From Lucinisca nassula (lineage: Eukaryota > Mollusca > Bivalvia > Lucinida > Lucinidae), in contig CAUZLF010000219.1 in assembly GCA_963580285.1 (NCBI GenBank), positions 62,001-126,000 on the forward strand: DNA of 64,000 nucleotides, written 5' to 3'. Both the position numbers and the translations under genes were made by a program. Below, one piece after another: positions 24,601 through 39,600 of this stretch (its first letter is position 1; each line of letters begins with the position of its first letter). The notes under the pieces were generated by a model, which saw nothing but the letters and a program-made list of their open reading frames with translations, did no database searches and was not told the DNA's origin.

Positions 24601-27600
24601 GAAGCCCGGGAACGATCCTGCAACCCCTGGTTTACAAGACGAGAAGCTTAATCACTACACCAAGGAGGCTTCTCTGTTGTCCAATACAACCAGTGTACTG
24701 ACTACATCAACATTTTCGTGTCTACTTTCTCATATGAGCCCCGCCAAGCGAATTTGTGTCTTTGAGCAGTCCGTCATGACAAATTTTAACTGCGCATGCC
24801 CAGCCATTCATCTGGGCCAGGGATATGGCTTTCTGTCTGAAGGTTCCTCTTGATTCACTGCTTGTATGAGCGAGCAGCGAAGGTTCTGGCGAGACTGCGC
24901 GGATGCGCAGGCTCGCCTGAACCTTCGCTGCTCGCATAGCGATCAGCAACAAAATCACTTGATGGGGCCCATATGATCATGCTTCTAATCTGTACTCTTT
25001 CAAAGGATAAAATAACAGTGACTGTTTTTACCTGAGCACCTGTAGTACCAATGAGCCTTGAGTCCTGCTTGGCTGGTACCACGTTGATAGTGACTTTGTA
25101 GAAGCCACGAGAAGGCTTGGTCTCCATGAAGTTTAGCTCATACAGGGATCTGGAAGTATGAAATTTACAAATCTTTAAGAGCAGTTTTTGTTTGGTTAGG
25201 AGTTTAACGGCCCAGTCAACACTATTTAGATCATGTTGAGCCAGTCAGTCAACCTTATCACTTTTTCTGCTAAAAAATTAAAACAGGAATTCTGCCGAAG
25301 TCTTTGTCGCACCTGTATGGACTTAAAAATAAGAGTGAAAGTTGGGGTTGTCGCAAATGATGACGGCCTGATGAACGAACAAACCGGGCCTCATACTGAC
25401 CAAGCTTTTCAAAGCCAGAAAGACCTGATTTTGCAGCCTTAACCCTCATCCTGCTGTACATGACAACCGTTATCTTTGCAAACAGTGTAGATCCAGATCA
25501 GATGGCTTCTGAAGAAGCCATCTGATCAGGATCTACACTGTTTGTAATGCAGTTTGTGACTTGAATACATTATATCATATTATTTGATTGGTGAATAGGC
25601 AGAAATGGGTGCAGCAAAATAATTTTATTCCGAGGATAAGTGTTCAATAGTCATTTTAAACAGAATATAGGAGGAAAAATCAAAATCTAAAAAGCCTGAA
25701 ATCAAGAAACAATCAAGAAACAGTCAAGCCCTAAAAGCCTGAAATCCTGCATATGCCTGAAAAATATGAGGCCTGACAAACAGATGGATGAATGGAAAAT
25801 CATACTTCTTTAAAGTACCATGCTTAACCCTTGTCCTGCTAATCCCGGATATGCCTTATCTTTGAAACAATGTAGATCCAGATCAGATGGCTTCTGACGA
25901 AGCCATCTGATCAGGATCTACATTGTTTGCCATTCAGGTTGTGAATGTGTTGCAATAATTTGTATCAAGCAATCTGATTGGTTGATAATCGGTAGTGGGT
26001 GTGGCATATATGAATATTCAGCAGGTTAAAGGTTAAAGCAGGCACAACAATATGACAGTATCATCTCTTGGTAGTGCATCTCTTAGAAGTGTAACTATTC
26101 ACAACAAAATAAGACAATAACGATCTCTTGGAGGTGTTTATATTCACAGCAAGGCAAGGACATCTCTTTAAATGTGTAACTATTCACAGTTGAACATAAC
26201 AACAACTTGGTGACATCTGTTGGAAGTGTAATGATTAACAGTAAAACAAGAATAACCTTTCGGAAAGTAAAACAAGACAAGACAAGCGCTTGGAGATGTA
26301 ATTATTCACAGTAAGACAAGACAATAATGATGACTTGGAGGTATAAATATTCGCTGTAGAACAACAAGTCACAGGGAAGTTCAACTATTCACAGTTAAAC
26401 AAGATAAAAGTGACATGTCTTTCTAATAGGTGTATTCACAGCAATGTGTGTGTATGTGTTCAATCATATCACGACGGTGTCTGGTTGCGACAGGGAGCTC
26501 AATGCTCACTTTTATAGTGCTGCCTCACTGAAGTATCATGTTCCAGACACATTACATAATACCACAAACAGTCACATTATCCTGACACTTGGTCGACCAG
26601 TCCTAGCTCTTCCCCATAAATCTGAGTGCCAAGTGAGGAGCAGCTAGTACCATTTTTAACGACTTTGGTATGTCACGGCCCGGGATCGAACCCATGACCT
26701 CCCGTTCCCTGGAGGGGACACTCTACCAACTGAGCTATCGGGGCCGGTGTATTCACAGCAAACGAAGACCATAACATTTCCTGGAGGTGTAACTATTCAC
26801 AGTAAACCAAGATCTCTTTGAAGTGTAACAATTCAAGGTTAAACTAGTCAATTACTTACTCTTCCTTAGCTGTGAAAGGCTTCTTACTGAGCACTACTGA
26901 TTCATCACCCTGATTCTTCGCACTGTCGGCAGTGACTGTCAGTTTGCCCAGACTACCTCCCATCAAATCTGTCACACGCACCTGTCAAAATACTGGACAA
27001 ATGAGCCACGTCACGTGAAAACTTTTCTCCATTTGCGACCAGCTAAGGGCCAGATCAGTTTGTCTGATTTGAGGTTTAACGTCCCCGTCAACAATGTAAA
27101 GGTCATTTTGTAGACGTTGCTTCCAATTTTGTGGGACTTCTACCCCCACATTGATATGAAATGACATCTCAAGCCCTGTCGCCCAATCAAACCAATAGGG
27201 TTTATAAGCATGGACTGTATCAGTACTCGTGTGTGGTCGGATTTAGCACCGCATGGAAGCATTATGCAGCCCATTTATTTCTTCAAGCCCCAATGGGCGG
27301 GGGCCGTGCTTGTACTGTAAAATACCTCTAGTCACTAAATCTAAAATTTCAAGATTGTTTGTCTGTGTAGCGGAGAAGGCCTGTTTGGTGGAAAACCTGA
27401 ATGCTCATGCAACCTCGGGAAAAAGGAAGTGTTTTACTAAAATCTGACACGTTTTCTCTGAATACTACATGACAATCTTCAAAATCAGAATTCACAGATC
27501 CCCCACCTCATGGCTTCTCAAACTTGATTTGACTTGTTTTTTTCCATGTCACACAACAGTGCCGATATATGGTGACCAATTAGCTGGATGCCTTAAGTTA

Positions 27601-30600
27601 CAAACTGCCATTATATTAACAATGAACATGACCAAAAAATGCAAATATTAAGCAGAGGTACAGGCGTTATTTCATCAATTTTGGAAAGAAATTATCATTT
27701 TGTAAACTCTACATTAGGTTTACCATGATGATTCTAAGTATTGGGTCAGACAAGCCTAAGCAAACAGTGCAGACCCAGATCAGACTGCTCGGTCTGATCA
27801 GGGTCCACACTGTTTGCCATGATTCCGTCCACACCTCTTGGACTCTTTGTTGAATCATGAAACAAATTTGTTAAAATTTTCGGAGAATTACAGCAAGTCT
27901 TCGTGGTGTCCGAATTGTTATGGTGCTATATTTTCCATCACTGTTGACTCCCCAAAACATAGTTGATGTTCACCTTTAAAGGTGCATTATTGAGCTATCT
28001 GGAAAAAAATGCTTCCAAAAATAAAATACATGTAGCCGGTATTTTTCTTTAAAACAATACAAATGAATGCATTTTATGCAAAAATGCGAACAATTATGAT
28101 GACAGGTAAACGAGTTTGAGAGGGATTCCCTAACTAGGTTTTGCACACTAGTTAGATCTATTTTTAGTTCGTGACAAAAATAGAATCCCCATATATGAAG
28201 CTATGTGACGTTCATTTTTGGCCTTGTTTGCTTAGGCCATGCCTGAATCAGAAGAAATATGACGCTGAATACCATGCCATAAGTAACGACACTCAGAGAC
28301 GGTACTGTCGCCATGGATGTGTAAAGTGACAAATTAATTTTTAGAACAGAAATTCCGAACACACGTTCAGAGCTAAGGGTAAACACGAATGAAACATCCA
28401 TTTTCACTAAGTTCTGAAGCTGTATTTGGCTCCAAAAGTGTACACATGACAAAGGAGTATGCATTGAAGATAAAAACCAGAAAAAAAAATTTGAGACCCG
28501 GTAGCTCAATAATGCACCTTTAAATTTCATTTATATTTTAGGACCACACTGCCTTTGCAAAACCTAGCTCATCTCTGATAGACCAAGGCATTCTATTTTA
28601 CAGGTTGACTGTTTATGAATCTACCCAAAGGTACTAACGTAGCAACGCTTTATTATTGCTGTTGATCTTGTGACAAAATCCAGCAAACCATAATTTACAG
28701 CTGTGCTATTCTTGGCAATGCATTCTGTCCCCGATTTGGTTTACCCACATATGCCTAGGATCCAAAAATGGGACAATGGCAAACAGTGTAGACTCAGATC
28801 AATGCATCTGATCAAGGTCTATGCTGTTTCTATGAAAACAGAAGTCTAAGGATTAAATGAAACAGTCTAAGTCGAGGTTCAGAACCAATTTCTCAGTCCT
28901 TTGATTGCTTTAATTTTTTTTTCTGGTATTGGTTTCATGGCCCTTTCAAGATTATTTCACTCATATCAAGCAAATCATCAATCAGAGGTGGGCAAAAACC
29001 GGAATCCGGAGAAAAACTACCTGACCTTCCGTTGCAGAACTTGGCGTCTCACGTGGCCCGAGCAAGGCTCTAACCACAGTGGTGAGAGACCTAATGATTA
29101 AAGAGTCCGCGCTCTTAGCCATTTGGCCACAGAGGTCCGTAGTGCTTTGATTTAGAATCCTAACCATAGTTACCTGTACAATTGGAGTGGACTGACCAAC
29201 AGCTACAGTGCTGGCTAGTGTAACGGCCACTGGAATGTGAAACTGTAAAAGAGAAAGTTTAGAATATTATATTAACAGATGTTTGTGCCAGTAAATGGAC
29301 ATTAACCCTTTCAGTACCAGATGGAATCTGCATCCTTATATATAGCACAAGTCCATTTCAAAATTTAGGGCTGTCAGGTTGTGTTTTCTTCAAATTTTAA
29401 ATGGAAATTGGCTGACAGTTTTGCAAACAGTGTAGGCCCTGATCAGACGCCGCGTTCTGCAGCGTCTGATCTGGGCCTGCACTGTTTACCATTGTACCCG
29501 TTTTGGGGTTTCTGGTACTAAATGGGTAAAGCTCTAAACCTATTTTGTACTGAATGGAATCTTCTGCCTTAAATATAGCAGTAGTCTATTTCAAAACTAA
29601 GGGATGTCAGATTGTGTTCTAAAATTCATTTGCAGAATGGCTAAACTTTTTTGCAAAAGAGTGTAGGCCCTGATCAGACACAACCTCATGCGGTGTCTGA
29701 TCAGGGCCTACATTGTTTGGCAGTATATCGTTTTGGGTTTTCACATATTAAATGGGTTATTAACCTTTTCAACCCTGTAGACCAGTTAGTTTGTTTTTGT
29801 TTGTATTGTGTTTTTCATCCCCATCAACTCTTATTAGGTCATTTTGGAGGTGTTGCTTCTGCTTTTATGGGACTTTCCCCCCCCCCCCCCCCCCGACATT
29901 GAGATTAAATGGCATCTCAAGACACAATGCACTAAGAAACCACTAGAGTTTATGGAATGGCCTGACTCGCACCACTTTTTCTGGGAAGACTTAGATCGTC
30001 TAAGCGAATTTACCAGTACTCAAGTACGGTCAGTTTCAGCTGTGCATGGAAGCATCATGCAGCCCAATCTATTTCTCCAAGTCCCGATGGTTGGGGGTAC
30101 TAATACCTATGCACTCAATGGCGATTAAGATGAGGGATGTACAGATTGCCATCATTACTAATGGTTTTGATCCAACCCCCTACTCATATTTGCATGAATG
30201 TGTGTGTGTTTGAGTTTTACATCCCACCAATAGCTCAAGTCATACGGAGACTGGATCTCGGTTTAAAGACTCATCCGAAAGTCTGGAGAAGCCCGAGATC
30301 AAACCCACGACCCATAGTTTATGAGGCGAGTAGCTTATCCATTACATCATGGAGGATTCTAATTACTCAATGAAACAAATGTTGTGGTCATTTATTAGAA
30401 ATTTAGAATCACCTGGGTGAGGCAATTCCAGCATAACCACAGCATCTGCTGCTCAGCATTAAATAATTTCAATATTCTAGAATATCTCCATTTATCAGTT
30501 ACCCCCTGTATATATTGCATTGTAAAGCATTGAACTGATAAAGATATGCTATCTCAGGACAAGTGAGCTTTATCAGGTCAATGTGACATTGCACTTTTTT

Positions 30601-33600
30601 TAATGAACCAGACTACTGGTAAATGACAAAAATGTAATTGTAACTGGGAAAAATGACAATATTACTTGAAAAAAAAAATATCATAGGAAAAACATGGTCA
30701 GCTGATACTAAATATATCGACCACCAGAATGCTTGGACACACTGAGGAACATCAATGACTGACTGTAAATTGCTAATTTAAGACTGTACAAGGGGATAAA
30801 CTGATAAATAGAATACCAGATTCGTATCATGTGATATCAAGTTTATCAGGCTCGGCTTCGAGAATGCATGTAGAATCACCTGGCAAGCCTTGCGATTCTA
30901 CAAGCATTCTCAAAGCCTTGCCTGATAAACTTGATATCAAAAGACACTCACCTGGTATTCTCTATTTATCCATCTCATCTTCACTTAAATTGTCCTTATA
31001 ATAACTTTTGTCATTGTATCGAATGTCGGTATAAAGGGGATTGACTGGAATAAGCATTAGTGTTACAATAATACATTAACTTCATGATATGATACATCTC
31101 TCGATATTAATGTTTTGTTTTTGTTTGAGTTGAGGTTTAACATCCCCGTCAACACTATTTATATCATTTTGGAGATGTTGCTTCCAATTCTGTGGGACTT
31201 TTACCCGACACTGAGATGAAATTACATCTAAGCCCTGCCGCCCAATGATACCAAAAGGCTTATATGCACTGGACGGTCTGACTCGCACCACTTTGCCTGG
31301 GTAGGCTTAGACCTTCTAAGCTGTTTACCAGTACTCACGTGTGGTCGGTTTCAATTCTGCGTGGAAGCATCATGCAGCCCAATCTATTTCTTCAAGCCCT
31401 GATGGGCGGGAGTGCTCATATTTGATAGTAATTAACCATTACATACATGAACATACATGTATTTATGTAAAACTGGCAAATGTTTATACCTCACTGCTAT
31501 CAAATAACGTTTGTTGTGTAATAATGCAACTACTTTACGATACAATAGGTACAATATATGTACTGTCAAAAGATGTATCCCGCTCCCGCCTATAGGGGCT
31601 TGAAGAAATAGATGGGATGCATAATGCTTCCACGCAGAGCTGAAACCGACCCGCATGCAAGTACTGGTAAACTGTTTAGAGGATCTAAAGCGGCAAAGCA
31701 GTGCGAGTGAGACGTCTCCAAAATGACCTTCACAGTGTTGACGGGGACATTAAACCTCAAATCAAACAATTTTTGTTTTTTTGTTTGATTTGAGGTGTAA
31801 CGTCCCCGTCAACACACTAAAGGTCATTTTGGAGACGTTGCTTCCAATTTTGTGGGACTTTTACCTGACATTGAGATGAAATGACATCTAAAGCCCTGTC
31901 GCCCAATGAAACCAATAGGGTTGATAAGCATGGACGGGCCGATTCGCACCCCGGTTCCTGGACAGGCTTAGATCCTCTAAGCAGTTTACCAGTACTAGTG
32001 TGCGGACGGTTTCAGCTCTGTGTGGAAGCATCATGCAGCCCATCTATTTCTTCAAGCCCCGATGGGCGGTGGGGGTCAAATCAAACAAACCAACAAATCA
32101 AAAGATGAATTGCAATTACAATACTATTCACGGAATTGTGGCCCTCTAATAAGCTTATGTTTACCTAATGATCCTAAGTATTGGGACACACAGGCCTAAG
32201 CACACTGCAAACCCAGATCAGAATGAGCAGTCTGATCAGGGTCTTCACTGTCTGCCATTCCTTCTATACCATTTGGACTCCTTGCTTAATAATGAAACAA
32301 ATTGGTAAAAGAAAAATAGGAAAATTACAGCAAGTTCTTCTGGTGTCAGAATTTTTGGATTTTATTGTATATTTTACTTACTTTATTATCTGTGAGTGTG
32401 TTCACAGCCGCCAACATGTAGTAGGATGACTTGAGTTGGTGAACATGTTTTCTCGACAGAAAATAGTTTGCAAACTTTAATACTTTATCCTGAAATGTCA
32501 AAAGCATAATAGGATTAGTTTGGCTCCATTCATGACTCTAAATGTCTTATTTGGTTTTGGTTTTACAGAATTTTCAAGATTCCATAGCTCCAGATAATTT
32601 TTTATCCCCACTTCGTATTTACTTATCAAAATTAAAACCTTTTCAGTAAACTGAAAAAATGGGTCAGTAAATATACTGATCAAATCGGGAGGTCGTTTCG
32701 TATTTTTATGAACCTGGTTAACTACCGATTCATTACAATTTAAGCTAGTTAATAGTTCACTGATACTGATTATAAAGACATATCAAGCCAGTAAACAGAA
32801 TCACCCTTATGTTTCTGGACAGATGTCTTAGCAAACAGCACACACCCAGATCAGACTACACTTTCTGAACATATTATGCTCAGTGTTTGCGCTAGCGGGA
32901 AAGTGGGAGTGGGGCACTCGATATCAGTAGCGTAGACGCGAATTAAAATACCGTCTGTGTCGTAGGACGCTAAGAAACCTTTTATGATGCACTGCCAGTT
33001 TTTCTGCGTTCATGTTCAAAAGACGCCGACGAGACATCTAAGAAGCTTGATAGGACGATAATTCTATTTTCAAATTGAGATGAATAGTTGTAAATAAGCA
33101 TGCACTTCGTGCTGGCCTGGCCACCTGCGATTCACAGATCGATATATGCATGAAAACCAAAGTATTACAAGTTGATCCTACTAATTGTATTTTGGTTAAA
33201 TGTGGTATAGAACACGGCAGACAAAGAGATCAGTCTGTGCAGCGATAAAGAGTGAAAAAACGGTTCCGTTTGAACTAAAATGTAATAGCACACAACCGTG
33301 CATTGATGACAATGTTGTGGGGAAAAAGGCGTCGGAATGATAAAAATATGAATATGGGTCACTGATGAGGCCTAATTGGCCTAAACTAGCTAGTCTGGCC
33401 ATGAAAACATGCACACTCCATACGTTTCAGTTCTGTGGTATATTCTTTGCTTCCAAAGGATAACCCTTTTATAGTACATATTTATTTAATTGTTTCTTTT
33501 ATCTTCAGAAAAAGATTTAATAAATTTTAACTGTTTCAATTATAACATACATTACATGCGCTGCATCAAATTATGAATAAATACTGGTAATCTCGTGCAA

Positions 33601-36600
33601 ATCCGCTATTATAACCGAGATGTGCGATCATAGCATGCCGGAAAAACTTTATTAACACCTAATACGCCAGTCAATTTACCGGTTTGTGACAAAAATATAT
33701 TTTTTTTAGTGAATAGATACTTGAACCGTATCAGAAGTAAACAACCATCATGATTCAATAATCAAAGGCATTGGAAAACGGCAAGAAACACGTTTTTAAG
33801 CGATATGAAACCTTGTGAACAGTGACTGCACATTCAAAGATTTTCAGGAAGACATTTCATGTGAGAGATGTTGAACAGTCTGATCCAAGTACCTATTCAC
33901 TTACAACGTAATACAGGGTCCGAACTTAAGCATTTTTGCCACAAGCAAAATTTAGCTTGCTAAAAAAAGATCTACTAGGTAAAATGAAAATCAACTCGAT
34001 TTTTTCAAAAAACCCTTTAATAAGAGCAGAAATTTTTCAAGAACAACTGCTACAGTAATGATTAACTTGTATGGGTAGTATTAATGCAACTAGACTATCA
34101 AGTGAGCATATGCTCACTAATACCCCCGGCCAAAGCCATCGGTAACTTTCTGGCAATTCAAAGCCATCAAGTTTGACAAAAACCTATTATGAACACAGAA
34201 TTAATCTTGCAAAAGTAAGGAGAATACCATTACATCTAAATAACTCACCTGATAACTAATGAGATCTTGAACAGATGTTTGAAATGTCAGTATCACAAGT
34301 TGTCTGTTTAGTCTTTTTAGAACAAAGGCTATTTCTCTTCCAATTGTCTGATTCAGTAATAACTCCTGTGCCAAGCCATAAAACATCAGCAAGCTCTCTA
34401 TAGTTTAGATATGTAACCGTCTAAAGTTATGCTATGCATCACTTTTACCATACAGATCAATGGCACAAATTACCAAAATGACAAAGGGCCATAACTCACA
34501 AAGTATTTTTCGGAATGTTGTCAAAAGTTAATCAGTTCATCTACTCATCACCACCAATCTATTCACCAACTTTCAAGGCTCTAGCTCCAATAATTTTCGA
34601 GATATCTTGCTGACAAGATTTTATTAAAAAAATTTCAAAGGGCAATAACTCTTGAAAGGGGCATAATCCGGAGGAGAAAAAAAATACGCGTCAGCTAATT
34701 TTCCATGAGGAATCCATATATGAAATTTCAAAACCCTAGCATACACGGTTCTAAAATTATGCTATGCATCACTTTTACCATACAGATCAATGGCACAAAT
34801 TACCAAAATGACAAAGGGCCATAACTCACAAAGTATTTTTCGTAATATTGTCAAAAGTTAATCAGTTCATCTACTCATCACCACCAATCTATTCACCAAC
34901 TTTCAAGGCTCTAGCTCCAATAGTTTTTGAGATATCTTGCTGACAAGATTTTATTAAAAAAATTTCAAAGGGCAATAACTCTTGAAAGGAGCATAATCCG
35001 GACGAGAAAAAAAATACGTGTCGGCTAATTTTCCATGAGGAATCCATATATGAAATTTCAAAACCCTAGCATACACGGTTCTAAAGTTATGCTATGCATC
35101 ACTTTTACCATACAGTACAACGGCACAAATTACCAAAATGACAAAGGGCCATAACTCACAAAGTATTTTTCGGAATTTTGTCAAAAGTTAATCAGTTCAT
35201 CTACTCATCACCACCAATCTATTCACCAACTTTCAAGGCTCTAGCTCCAATAGTTTTTGAGATATCTTGCTGACAAAATTTTATAAAAAAAATATAACAA
35301 AGGGGAATAACTCTAAAGAACCTGGCCCCACAGCCCCAATTTTCTTTCCCACAATACAACTAGTTATGCATGTTGTTTGTACCAAATTTCAAGTTTCTAG
35401 GTACAGTAGTTCCTGAGAAATCTTTGACACAAAATTTAAGGTAACTCACAAAATACACATCTCAGTAGCAAATATAACAAAGGGGAATAACTCTAAAGAA
35501 CCTGGCCCCACAGCCCCAATTTTCTTTCCCACAATACAACTAGTTATGCATGTTGCTTGTACCAAATTTCAAGTTTCTAGGTACAGTAGATCTTGAGAAA
35601 TCTTTGACACAAAATTTAAGGTAAGTCACAAAATGCACATCTCAGTAGCAAATATAACAAAGGGGAATAACTCTAAAGAACCTGGCCCCACAGCCCCAAT
35701 TTTCTTTCCCACAATACAACTAGTTATGCATGTTGTTTGTACCACATTTCAAGTTTCTAGGTATAGTAGTTCCTGAGAAATCTTTGACACAAAAAAAAGT
35801 TTACACACACACACACAGAAAAGACGAAAACTATATACCCCCATGGCATACTCCGTATGCCGGGGGTATAAATAAAAAAACTGATGACGTGTTAGTCTAG
35901 GGCTGGGTACCGCCTTTGGAAATTGTACCGTGGTAACCACATGTTTCAAACACCAGGTGTTTGTACATCGTAAAATAAAACAGACAAGTAAACAGAGACT
36001 GATTACGCGTTTTCTAGGTGTTTACGGTCGCGAAAAATGTGACATTGGCAATAATATTGTCTTTGCAGTTTATCTGGATGCGATCTTTACTGATTGCTAT
36101 TAATCTGTCCATGACCTATCACTAATCTTATGCCAATAAATTAGTTAATCATGTTAACAAATAAGACACGATGTTTTTTTTCCAAATTGCTATGGGATAA
36201 TGAGCGTAAAGTAAGCCAAGATTGCTAGTCATTCTTTTCATGTGTCACTTAATATCAATACCTGCTGGTTCAGGACATGACCACGCCTGATGTTCAACCC
36301 GCCGATATATAGCGGTTCTTTTGATATTGCGTGAATGGCTTTAGTTGGCTAAGTATTGAGCATATTTTATAATTATTGACCACATTAATAGGATTAAAGA
36401 CGTCGGGGTTTTTCAGAAGTCGCCACATGGTATCTACCTGCATTATCCATTTGAACTGTCTCTGGGCAATTTGTGATAAAATTATTTATTCACAGTTCGA
36501 CACAGCGCTACACAGACTGATCAACATACATGCTGTCTTGCAATGTCATCTTTGTCAGTGGTGTTCCGACAAGCAGTGCATATATATGCTACAAAGTTTT

Positions 36601-39600
36601 CACGCAAGATTACTTTGAGCCCCAATTAGCAGGATTAAACTGTTAGGTTTTGATTAGAAATTTATTACCTATTTATCTGTGTTAATCCCAAGTGGCCGGC
36701 ATGCGGAGCATGCTCTATTAGTTATTACCGCTATTCATCTCAAGTATCCGATAATTCGCGCCCTATCGGTCGCGTCGGCGTCTTTGAACTTAACAGTGCT
36801 CAGCATGACTAGCGGCGCATTATAAAAGATACTTTGCGTCCCTGCGAGGTTTTTTTTTCGCAGCCGACGCTAGTGAAATCATTTTGCAAACATATTTTTG
36901 TTCTTTCGCAAACATTGAATTAAATGATATAAAATTTCCGATAAAATCCGTCACTTGCCAAAAGTACCGATACGGCAAAGAAGAAAGAAAATACCGCGGT
37001 TTACCGGTGCACCGGCCTTACGTGCTACGCCTCCTGACCTCTGGAAAGTTTATAATCTAAATTTAGAACGTCGGAATTGCAGAAGCAGTCGCGGAAATGG
37101 CGAGTTATTATTGTCGTCTGTATTATTACTATTATTATTTTTTACCGACGATCGGACACTCGCGAAAATTTTCTAGTACAAATATTTTGGCCTCGCATTT
37201 TGAAATTCTCACTCACATTTAGCGTAAATGCAAGCTTAATTTCGGACCCTGTAATAGTTTGCATTCAGGCGCATTCTACGGTCGAAACAAACAAGGTTAA
37301 TGAGTCTACGAACAGCCAAAAATTTGTTACTTTTTTACAAAAGACCAGATTAACTAGTGAGTCTAGACAACCCGCGTGCTGCTGTTTTAAAACACCAGAG
37401 GCATAAAAGGAGTGTACAGACAGATCAGACTGCACAGGCTTGTCTGTTTTCACCTATCCCACAGTCATATTTTCCGCTAAAGTATTAATGCAACAAACGT
37501 ACATGCGGGAAATTATGTGCACGGAAAAAAAAGCAAAACATTTGTGAGACCAGTGAAGTGACTAACTACAGCTGCAGGTGTGAAAACACGTTTCGGATTC
37601 TTCTTCTTATTTCTAATCACAGCGGATAGCCGTCGGGTAGAGGAAGGGTATTAATTACATACCCTTTCATTGTCTTTGAGCTGACAATTGTAGATGGTCA
37701 TGTTACGAAACGTTATGCAAGGATTACTGCGTAAATACGCGCCATATCATTGTCTCCTTCGTAACCTAAGAAAGGTCTACCGTAAATGGTACGATTTAAA
37801 GTTTCAACCACTTCGTATTTTGCATTTTTTAATCCGTAATTTACGAAAATACGAAGCTTATCTGGCTCTCTGGATTCATTCCCTTGTTTCGAGCCGATCA
37901 TTAATCAGAGATGGGCAAAAACTAAGGAACCGGGAGAAAAACCACCAGACCTTCCTTGCAGAACTTGGCGTCTCCCATGTGTCAGGACTCCTGATAAAAG
38001 ATATCATGACACTAGACCACAATGATCTTCGCAAGTGATATTTGCTGCCTTTATAACTTATTTCTTCTTTCCGGACAGGCTAAGACAATAAGACACAACA
38101 CTTTTATTTGGTTGTTCTCAAGTGTTTAAAGGTGCATTATTGAGCTACCGGGTCTCAAAATTTTTTTTCTGTTTTTTTTTAATCTTCAATGCATACTCCT
38201 TTGTCATGTGTACACTTTTGGAGCCAAATACAGCTTCAGAACTTTGTGAAATTGGTAGTTTTCATTCGTGTGTACCCTTAGCTCTGAACATGTGTTCTGA
38301 ATTTCTGTTCTAAAAATAAATCTGTCACTTTACACATACATGGCGACAATATCGTCTCTGTGTGTCGTTACTTATGGCATGGTATTCAGCATCATATTTC
38401 TTCCGATTCAGGCATGGCCTAAGCAAACAAGGCCAAAAATGAACGTCGCATAGCTTCATATATGGGGATTCTATTTTTGTCACGAACTAAAAATAGATCT
38501 AACTAGTGTGCGAAACCTAGTTAGGGAATCCATCTCAAACTCGTTTACCTGTCATCATAATTGTTCGCATTTTTGAATAAAATGCATTCATTTGTATTGT
38601 TTTAAAGAAAAATACCGGCTACATGTATTTTATTTTTGGAAGCATTTTTTCCAGATAGCTCAATAATGCACCTTTAACCCTTGTCCCGCTGAATAAGAAA
38701 TTCAGCCACACCTTTTTCTGAATTTGAACCGATCAGATTCCCTGTAATTTATTCCTGCAAATTTTCAAACTGAATGACAAACAATGTAGATCCTGATCAG
38801 ATGGCTTCAGCCATCTGATCTGGATCTACACTGTTTGCAAAGGTAGAGGTTGTCATGAACAGCAGAATAAGGGTTAAAAGCAGCTACCCTATCAGGTTGA
38901 CCTACATTAGAAACATAATGTTTTCTTTCCTATCTTTTACTTTATTTTTATTTGTTTTTGTCTTACGGCCCTTTCAAGATTATTAATCAGAGGTGGACAA
39001 AACCAGAGTACTAGGAGAAAAACCACCTGACATTGTTGATTTTTGGCATCTCACGTGACCATAGCTATGCTCAAACCACAGCAGTGAAAGACCTAATAAT
39101 TAAGAGTCAGTGCTCTTACCCACTACAGATGCCATTTATTCTTTGTTGTCTATTTGAAACAGTCCAGGAAGGCAATAATGGCTGAAGATCTGACAGAGAC
39201 AACTTATAAAAATTTTATGTACGTACATATCTAGTCATATCCTGTACAGCCACTCGACACCCCATGGCTTATCATAACTCATTCCAGTCCTAAAAAGCTG
39301 GACCTGGACCAACAAACAAGGCGCCACATCAAGTTAACAAGTCTGTGTAATGAACACTCCTTTGAATCCACTTTATTTTGAGAAAACTGGTGTTTACAGG
39401 GTAAATAGTATTTTTCTTATTTTTGCTTCAAGACATAGGTTGTGGGTAGTCGTTAGAACCGCCTCAAAAATGCGGCTCTAACAGGCACCCACAATACATG
39501 TTTGGAGTAAAAAGTATGCAAAACCACAAATTTTCATCAGAAAAACAACTGTTTTGGGGATATGAAAGTATGCACTCTGTCACAAGGATGTGTTATCGTT

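Noticed and set aside
36955..37176. A basic 73-residue open frame as a gene
   Set aside because: There is no recognisable domain, no second exon in frame and no conservation evidence; it lies in intron 7 of a gene on the other strand.
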